Shown piece after piece: positions 58,995 to 64,000 of a stretch of DNA of 64,000 nucleotides (positions are counted from its first letter, which is position 1; each line of letters starts with the position of its first letter). Location of the stretch: contig JAEESF010000002.1 of the NCBI GenBank assembly GCA_016286205.1, forward strand, positions 62,001 through 126,000, read 5' to 3'. The position numbers were made by a program, and so were the translations under genes. The notes beneath the pieces were generated by a model. The model did no database searches. It was not told the DNA's origin and was given only the letters and a program-made list of their open reading frames with translations. The DNA comes from Colicola sp016286205. Its GTDB lineage: Bacteria > Bacteroidota > Bacteroidia > Bacteroidales > Paludibacteraceae.

Positions 58995-61823
58995 ATGAGA
59001 AAGATAATAAGTATATTGAGTGCATGTTGGCTGAGTATCGGAGCGTATGCAGTAATAGCATCGCCGGAACCGATATCAGTTACACAACCAGATGGAAGTA
59101 CACTGACGCTGAAGATAACCGGAGATGAGTTTCATCATTACTACTCCACTCTGGATGGCACACCTATGCGGCGTACGGCGAAAGGTATGTGGGTTGCAGA
59201 CGAATCGGTAGCACAAGAGCCGACATCCGCCAGAAAGGCACGCCGCGTGGCTCAGGAACGCCAACTAAGCAGTTCGTATCCACTGGAAGGTTCGCCAAAG
59301 AGTCTGGTGATTCTTGTGAACTTCACCGACCTGAAATTTCAATATACGCTAGCGGATTTCGAGCGGATGCTCAACGAATCGGGCTATAGCCAGAATGGTG
59401 GTGTTGGTTCGGCACGCGATTATTTCATTGCCAGTTCAGACAGCGTTTTCTCTCCAGTGTTTGATTGCTATGGTCCTGTGACCGTAAGCAAAGGTTACGC
59501 GTACTATGGCGGCAACAGTGGTAGCAGCAGTAGTATTCACGCTAGTCAGATGGTAGTGGAAGCATGTAATCTGGTGGCTGATATGGGCGTTGACATGGCG
59601 CAATACGACACCAACAACGACGGACGACTGGACAATGTATTTGTATATTTTGCGGGGCACAACGAGGCCGAACATGGCGGAGAGAATACAATCTGGCCGC
59701 ACCGTAGTGCAGTAGGCGGTTCAGAACGCGTACAAGGCAAACTAATATACGATTACGCTTGTACCTCGGAATTGCGTGGTGCCAGTGGCAAATCGATGTG
59801 CGGAATCGGCACATTCTGCCACGAGTTTGGTCACGTGCTTGGTTTGCCGGACTACTATGACACGGGCTATAAATACTATACTGTCGGCACATGGGACATC
59901 ATGTGTTCAGGTAGTTATAACGGCAACGGCAAAACGCCACCGAGCTACACTGCAGGCGAGCGTTTTCAACTAGGTTGGCTGACTCCTATTCAGTTGAAAG
60001 ATGCCGGTCCATACACATTGGAACCACTGGAGACCAGCAACAAAGCGTACCTGATTGCCGAGACCGAGCACAACCTGAGTTTTAACAGCGCCGATCCGAA
60101 TGAGTACTGGCTATTGGAAAACCGCCAGAACGTGGGGTGGGATGCGCCATCGACTGCTCTGCCAGGAACAGGAATGCTGATTTTCCACATTACGTATAAT
60201 GCAGGCTCGTGGGGAGCCAACACGCCGAACTGCTATCTGCCACTGCGATATGACATAGAGGAAGCGTACGGTGCAAAAGGTTATTCGACTCCAAGCGACC
60301 CATTCCCTGGAACGGCAAAAGTGACACAGTTCACACCCATCCTGCACAACAAAACGATTGTAGAACAGCCTATACTGGACATTGCAGAAGAAGGGCTAGA
60401 TATAGTCTTTACATTCAAATCGGCTAACGGAGAAAACTTCATGTTTCTTCCGACTGCTCTTCCTGTCATCGAGAGCACATACAATCCCGACAACAGGCAA
60501 GCCTATACGCCCGCCAGCAAAGTCAAGTTGGCCGGATCAAGTCTAGAACCAGGCACTGCTATTGCTAGTATTTCGGGAAGTGGATTTACTATCTCAACCG
60601 ATAGTCTCACCTGGAGCACATCGACCGAGATGACCATCGGTGAGGACTCCACCCTGGAGAAATATCTCTATGTTCGTTATGCACCACGCAAACAGGTATG
60701 CGACATCCAGTTAGGACGTATTTCCGTTCGTATTGGCGGTGGCACAGTAGGCACCTATACTGTTCACGGAACGAGCCCACGGCCGACATTGATCAAAACC
60801 CCGGAGGTATCGGCCATCGAGGAAGTAACCCCAACCAGCTTCAAGGTTCGTTGGAATCCCGAGACAGATGCCGAGTATTACTATGTGACTATGTATCATA
60901 TGGAAGAAGGCACCGAATCAACTGTTGAGAGTTTTGAGAACTTTGACGATGAGAACGTAGTTCACGAGGCCGGTTGGCACTCCAGTTTCTTCCGTACTAC
61001 GACCAGAGCCAAGGAAGAAGGCCTGATGTCCATGTGGTTCAAGCAAGATGGAGAGAACATGCTCAGTCCGAGATACAACCTATCTGTCACCAAGCTTTCA
61101 ATGTGGCTCAGTGCGCCTGCCACAACAGATACCGAAGTTGGTTGGATCATCTTGAGTGCCATTAATGACACAGCCGGAAAGATCGTGTTGGACACTATTA
61201 AGATAGGCAAGAATACGAAGAAATACACTTACTCACGTTCATTCAGTGAGACTGATCATTACACTCAATTCCAAATCGATTATGCTGCCTTTGGCGGAGA
61301 AGGTGTTTGCCTAGATGCTTTTACCACCACCTTCAATCAGCGAACAGTATATACCTACAAAGGTCGCGAACGCACTATCGATGCGCAAGAAGGAGAACTG
61401 GCAGAAAAGTACGCGATTGTATACGCCTATGATTTGAAGCCAGAGACCAATTATTTCGTACAACTGCAATGCTCGGAAGAGAAAGGTTGCCACGAGCATT
61501 TGTCTGACCTAAGCGCGCCTATTTTGATACGCACTAAAGAAGGCGAGGCATTTGACTCGAAGCATCTAACATTAGACTTCGACTCTATCTCTTACGACCC
61601 AGCGACTCATGTTATCTATCTGCCGCAATCGCTCACAAACGGAAGTCTATGTATTTACAGCGCAGAAGGCGAACTGGTCAAGATTATACCTGTTGGAGCT
61701 ACGACAAATATTGTGCCTCTACCCGACACAGAACTGCGCCGCGGCGAGGTATATCTCATCAAATACTTGCCAAACGACCGCATGAAGCGCAAGAGCCCAT
61801 GGATTAAGATACTGCTGAGATAA
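58995..61823 (+). CDS. M6 family metalloprotease (immune-inhibitor-A-like), secreted
   Basis: 942 aa. Signal peptide MRKIISILSACWLSIGAYA. The catalytic domain carries FCHEFGHVLGLPDYYD (HExxH: His276, Glu277, His280). It is preceded by SLVILVNFTDLKFQYTLADF and a propeptide-like N-terminus, and followed by the family's YWLLENRQNVGWD and GMLIFHI. Fibronectin-III-like and jelly-roll regions follow (EEVTPTSFKVRWNPETDAEY, ESFENFDDENVVHEAGW). The last ~85 residues look like a T9SS-type CTD (GSLCIYSAEGELVKIIP, RRGEVYLIKY, WIKILL). Probably released or attached to the surface. The ATG at 58995 was preferred over one at 58965, which lies inside the promoter. Confidence 0.9.
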   Translation: MRKIISILSACWLSIGAYAVIASPEPISVTQPDGSTLTLKITGDEFHHYYSTLDGTPMRRTAKGMWVADESVAQEPTSARKARRVAQERQLSSSYPLEGSPKSLVILVNFTDLKFQYTLADFERMLNESGYSQNGGVGSARDYFIASSDSVFSPVFDCYGPVTVSKGYAYYGGNSGSSSSIHASQMVVEACNLVADMGVDMAQYDTNNDGRLDNVFVYFAGHNEAEHGGENTIWPHRSAVGGSERVQGKLIYDYACTSELRGASGKSMCGIGTFCHEFGHVLGLPDYYDTGYKYYTVGTWDIMCSGSYNGNGKTPPSYTAGERFQLGWLTPIQLKDAGPYTLEPLETSNKAYLIAETEHNLSFNSADPNEYWLLENRQNVGWDAPSTALPGTGMLIFHITYNAGSWGANTPNCYLPLRYDIEEAYGAKGYSTPSDPFPGTAKVTQFTPILHNKTIVEQPILDIAEEGLDIVFTFKSANGENFMFLPTALPVIESTYNPDNRQAYTPASKVKLAGSSLEPGTAIASISGSGFTISTDSLTWSTSTEMTIGEDSTLEKYLYVRYAPRKQVCDIQLGRISVRIGGGTVGTYTVHGTSPRPTLIKTPEVSAIEEVTPTSFKVRWNPETDAEYYYVTMYHMEEGTESTVESFENFDDENVVHEAGWHSSFFRTTTRAKEEGLMSMWFKQDGENMLSPRYNLSVTKLSMWLSAPATTDTEVGWIILSAINDTAGKIVLDTIKIGKNTKKYTYSRSFSETDHYTQFQIDYAAFGGEGVCLDAFTTTFNQRTVYTYKGRERTIDAQEGELAEKYAIVYAYDLKPETNYFVQLQCSEEKGCHEHLSDLSAPILIRTKEGEAFDSKHLTLDFDSISYDPATHVIYLPQSLTNGSLCIYSAEGELVKIIPVGATTNIVPLPDTELRRGEVYLIKYLPNDRMKRKSPWIKILLR

Positions 61824-61836
61824 AACTGACTCGACG

Positions 61837-62568
61837 ATGAAACGCTCTTATCTATATTTGTTTATATTGCTGATCGGGTTATGCGCTTGCGACAACAAAA
61901 GCAATCCCGAATGGACAGAGCAATACAACGAGGCCATGTTCTATGTGGTCAAATTTAATCCACTGGCAGCCGCGTACATCCCCAACGTGATGTTGGTTGC
62001 TGACAGCAAGGGCAACTATCGCATGCGCAGCCTGCAGAATGGCGGCACGTGCAAAGAGTTCATCATCGGCAAAACACCATTCACACTAGTAGACACCGTA
62101 CAAAACTGGTATTTGGCCGACTGGAAATGGGGCGTACTATTAAGTTACAATCATGCGATACTTCCTATGCGTTGGTATGATGTAACCAATCCTGACAATT
62201 CATATGTCCGTTCGGATTTTGAAATCGCTGCAAGCGGGATTATTGACAAGTATGGCATTGTTAAGCGAAGTGAGATAGACCACTATCTACATATTGAACC
62301 CGCACCTGTTGCTACAGAAGCAGGTTCATGGGGACGCACTTCCGGAGGAATATCGACCGACCATTTGGCCCCAGTGTATTTAAGCCGTTATTATTCCACG
62401 CAGAATATTCCCGATGTGATTGACAAAAAGGGCGATTGGCAATATACCAAGCAAGATTTTCTGAAGGAGCGATTGCGTCAAGACAGTTTGCAAGAGATTT
62501 ACCGCAAACGACTCGCCACGCTCATTTACTCAGGAATGGTCAATAGTGTTGTGCATGTAGTGGAATAG
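61837..62568 (+). CDS. Hypothetical lipoprotein downstream of the M6 protease
   Basis: 243 aa. Signal peptide with lipobox GLCAC (about Cys18). The mature protein contains MFYVVKFNPLAAAYIPNVML, a Trp-rich strand NWYLADWKWGVLLSYNHA and a Lys/Arg-rich helical C-terminus (KQDFLKERLRQDSLQEIYRK). No family recognised. It starts 13 nt after the M6 gene and is probably its partner or chaperone (inference from position). Confidence 0.75.
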   Translation: MKRSYLYLFILLIGLCACDNKSNPEWTEQYNEAMFYVVKFNPLAAAYIPNVMLVADSKGNYRMRSLQNGGTCKEFIIGKTPFTLVDTVQNWYLADWKWGVLLSYNHAILPMRWYDVTNPDNSYVRSDFEIAASGIIDKYGIVKRSEIDHYLHIEPAPVATEAGSWGRTSGGISTDHLAPVYLSRYYSTQNIPDVIDKKGDWQYTKQDFLKERLRQDSLQEIYRKRLATLIYSGMVNSVVHVVE

Positions 62569-62596
62569 CATTTTTTGCACATAGATTCAACTATTT

Positions 62597-62632
62597 TAGC
62601 AGGCTACGTTATGTCGGCCTGCTATTTTTTTT
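62597..62632 (+). terminator. Terminator after the M6 operon
   Basis: TAGCAGGC (62597-62604) pairs with GCCTGCTA (62617-62624), followed by eight Ts. Confidence 0.93.
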
Positions 62633-62672
62633 GCTAAATTTACGGTTATTACGACCTCTTATTTATCGCCTA

Positions 62673-62687
62673 CCCCATTTTACCCCA
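62673..62687 (-). promoter_or_regulatory. Candidate MraZ box (upstream, minus strand)
   Basis: On the minus strand TGGGG, 5 bp, TGGGG: two repeats at 10-bp period, the form reported for MraZ binding sites (TGGGN direct repeats spaced by 5 nt in E. coli and mollicutes). Confidence 0.45.
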
Positions 62688-62796
62688 CTTTTTGCAAAAA
62701 TGTTAAAAACTTGTTTATTTATCTGTATTTTAGCGGATTAAATATATTGTATGCTTGTCGAAAAGATGTTAATAAAACAATTAATAACTTTTTTTG

Positions 62797-62811
62797 TGGG
62801 GAAATGTGGTG
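62797..62811 (+). promoter_or_regulatory. Candidate MraZ box overlapping the mraZ promoter
   Basis: TGGGG (62797-62801), 5 bp, TGGTG (62807-62811), again at 10-bp period. It covers the place where the -33 element of mraZ would lie, fitting autorepression. Confidence 0.55.
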
Positions 62812-62829
62812 TATATAAAATATTTTTTG

Positions 62830-62837
62830 TATCTTTG
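62830..62837 (+). promoter_or_regulatory. -7 element of the mraZ promoter
   Basis: TATCTTTG at 62830-62837, 27 bp before the mraZ ATG. The position for a TTTG 20 bp upstream reads GTGG instead, inside the candidate MraZ box. Confidence 0.65.
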
Positions 62838-62863
62838 CAGCGAATTTTTACAGAAAGCATATT

Positions 62864-63325
62864 ATGCAAACTTTTGTAGGCAATATTGAAGGTCGTTTAG
62901 ACGAAAAGGGGCGCATCTTTGTTCCGGCAGGTTATCGCAGGATTTTGGCAGAAGCAGAGAGCAAGCGCATTGTGATGCGCCGCGACACAGACAATGAGTG
63001 CCTGATGTTTTATCCGGAACAGATATGGAACGAGAAAGTAGAACAACTGCGTTCTGCACTTGATGAATGGGATCCGGAAGATCAGTTGATACTGATGCAG
63101 TTCATGGCCGATGCCGAATACATGGAAATGGATGGTCAGGGACGTATCTTGTTGCAAAAGAAGAATTTGGAGACCATCGGCGCACAGCAAGATGTGCTGT
63201 TTGTAGGCATGCTAAATCGCTTTGCGCTATGGGCACCGGAGACCTTTGCTTCCAAACGCCTCAGTCAGAGTGAATTAGCAGCTCGTTTACGTCAGAAAAT
63301 GAAACGCAAAAGTGAGGAGAAATAG
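62864..63325 (+). CDS. mraZ: Transcriptional regulator MraZ
   Basis: 153 aa. DNA-binding regulator at the head of the division and cell-wall (dcw) cluster. Two SpoVT-AbrB-like repeats: FVGNIEGRLDEKGRIFVPAGYR (about 4-25) and EYMEMDGQGRILLQKKNL (about 85-103), followed by a basic tail (RLRQKMKRKSEEK). Followed after 15 nt by rsmH, the usual order. Confidence 0.96.
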   Translation: MQTFVGNIEGRLDEKGRIFVPAGYRRILAEAESKRIVMRRDTDNECLMFYPEQIWNEKVEQLRSALDEWDPEDQLILMQFMADAEYMEMDGQGRILLQKKNLETIGAQQDVLFVGMLNRFALWAPETFASKRLSQSELAARLRQKMKRKSEEK

Positions 63326-63340
63326 GCTGATCTCAAGTTT

Positions 63341-64000
63341 ATGACAAACGTGTACCACATACCGGCGATGTTGAAAGAGACGATTGATGGTTTAGCCATC
63401 AAGGCGAACGGCGTGTATGTGGATGTCACATTCGGCGGCGGAGGTCACAGCCGGGCGATTGTAGAAAAGATGCGTGAGTTGGGAAATGATGGCGGCCGGC
63501 TCTATTCGTTCGATCAGGACATTGACGCATATCAAGCGGAAGAAAAACGTGCTAAGGAAGGCGAGGGAACGATACTATACGGCGACACACATTGGGAGTT
63601 CGTGCATAGCAATTTCCGCTATTTGCGAAATTGGATGGACTACTACGGTGTGAAGGAGATAGATGGATTGCTGGCGGATTTGGGTGTTAGTTTTCATCAC
63701 TTCGATTGCCCTGAACGCGGATTCAGTTTTCGCTACTCTGCACCGCTGGATATGCGAATGAATCAAACTAGCAAGTGTACGGCGGCCGATATTGTAAACA
63801 ACTATAGCGAAGAAGAATTGGCGCAGATATTCTGGCTGTACGGAGAATTGAAAAACGGGCGGCAGATAGCCAAAGCCATCTGCAAAGCGCGTGCGGAGAA
63901 GGCCATAGAACGGACCGAAGAATTGGCAAAGAGCATCGTTCCCACGCTCACAGTAACGGATGGTGAAATAGAGATTCTGCCGCAACGGAAAAAAGAGATG
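63341..64000 (+). CDS. rsmH: 16S rRNA (cytosine1402-N4)-methyltransferase RsmH, 3' end outside window
   Basis: At least 220 codons, still open at the window edge. Methylates N4 of C1402 of 16S rRNA. Translation gives MTNVYHIPAMLKETIDGL, the SAM-binding VDVTFGGGGHSRAIVEKM, YSFDQDIDAY, IDGLLADLGVSFHHFD, RGFSFRYSAPLDMRMNQ and YGELKNGRQIAKAI, all family motifs. Start at 63341, 15 nt after mraZ. No earlier in-frame stop exists. Confidence 0.96.
   Translation, partial: MTNVYHIPAMLKETIDGLAIKANGVYVDVTFGGGGHSRAIVEKMRELGNDGGRLYSFDQDIDAYQAEEKRAKEGEGTILYGDTHWEFVHSNFRYLRNWMDYYGVKEIDGLLADLGVSFHHFDCPERGFSFRYSAPLDMRMNQTSKCTAADIVNNYSEEELAQIFWLYGELKNGRQIAKAICKARAEKAIERTEELAKSIVPTLTVTDGEIEILPQRKKEM

Overview
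The window looks like a chromosomal segment of an uncultured Bacteroidales bacterium. Promoters follow the Bacteroidetes pattern (TTTG or CTTG, 20 bp, TAnnTTTG). There is a SusC/SusD pair, proteins with type IX secretion (T9SS) C-terminal domains, BspA-like leucine-rich-repeat surface proteins, many short-signal lipoproteins, and DUF3078 and DUF4846 proteins. The housekeeping genes keep Bacteroidetes arrangements: a MurF-Alr fusion, nadK close to pdxJ-exbB-exbD-tonB, and mraZ-rsmH opening the division/wall cluster. No phage, IS element, CRISPR array or rRNA was seen. The only RNA gene is tRNA-Leu(TAG).

Layout. 0-5.4 kb: a BspA-like protein (5' end outside the window), a small beta-barrel protein, two lipoproteins (one an alpha/beta hydrolase) and rlmH. 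5.4-8.0 kb (minus): an M23/LysM peptidase and an EF-hand membrane protein. 8.1-10.6 kb: a lectin-like/Ig-like surface protein, a repeat element, and a lipoprotein behind a short proline-rich leader ORF and terminator. 10.8-20 kb: rpsA, then convergent walJ-glycosyltransferase-M23-argS and murF/alr-ABC ATPase operons. 20-26.2 kb: an operon of STN-barrel-OmpA fusion, T9SS cargo and barrel paralogue, plus a DUF4234 protein. 26.5-31.8 kb: secA, DUF3078 protein, barrel. 31.8-35.1 kb (minus): nadK-lgt-fmt-HD hydrolase. 35.4-42.5 kb: BspA-like protein, pdxJ, exbB, exbD, tonB-like, DJ-1, M24 aminopeptidase. 42.4-48 kb (minus): two lectin-like surface proteins (one fused to DUF4846) and htpG. 48.2-52.1 kb: SufT-like, lpxH-like, mazG, lipoprotein, tRNA-Leu, M16 protease. 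52.3-62.6 kb: SusC, SusD, Big_2 lipoprotein, M6 metalloprotease and partner lipoprotein. 62.8-64 kb: mraZ and the start of rsmH.

How it fits together. ExbB/ExbD/TonB would energise the SusC transporter. Lgt would modify the many lipoproteins. SecA would export the signal-peptide proteins, and a T9SS encoded elsewhere would bring the CTD proteins to the surface. SusC/D, the Big_2 lipoprotein and the secreted M6 protease suggest uptake of peptide or glycoprotein substrates, but no transporter substrate is shown.

The most unusual layer is a family of short tandem repeats. Eleven-bp units (GTGATTGTCTC or ACTTATAACGC types) form five intergenic elements, each paired with a palindrome of core ATAC-N3-GTAT, and also an in-frame run inside the M16 protease gene. 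Separate 7-bp units occur between genes, at start codons, and in frame inside argS (twice), murF-alr and a lipoprotein signal peptide. Other points of interest are a MurF-Alr fusion that has lost much of MurF, candidate MraZ boxes at mraZ, and a 15-bp palindrome upstream of both secA and htpG.
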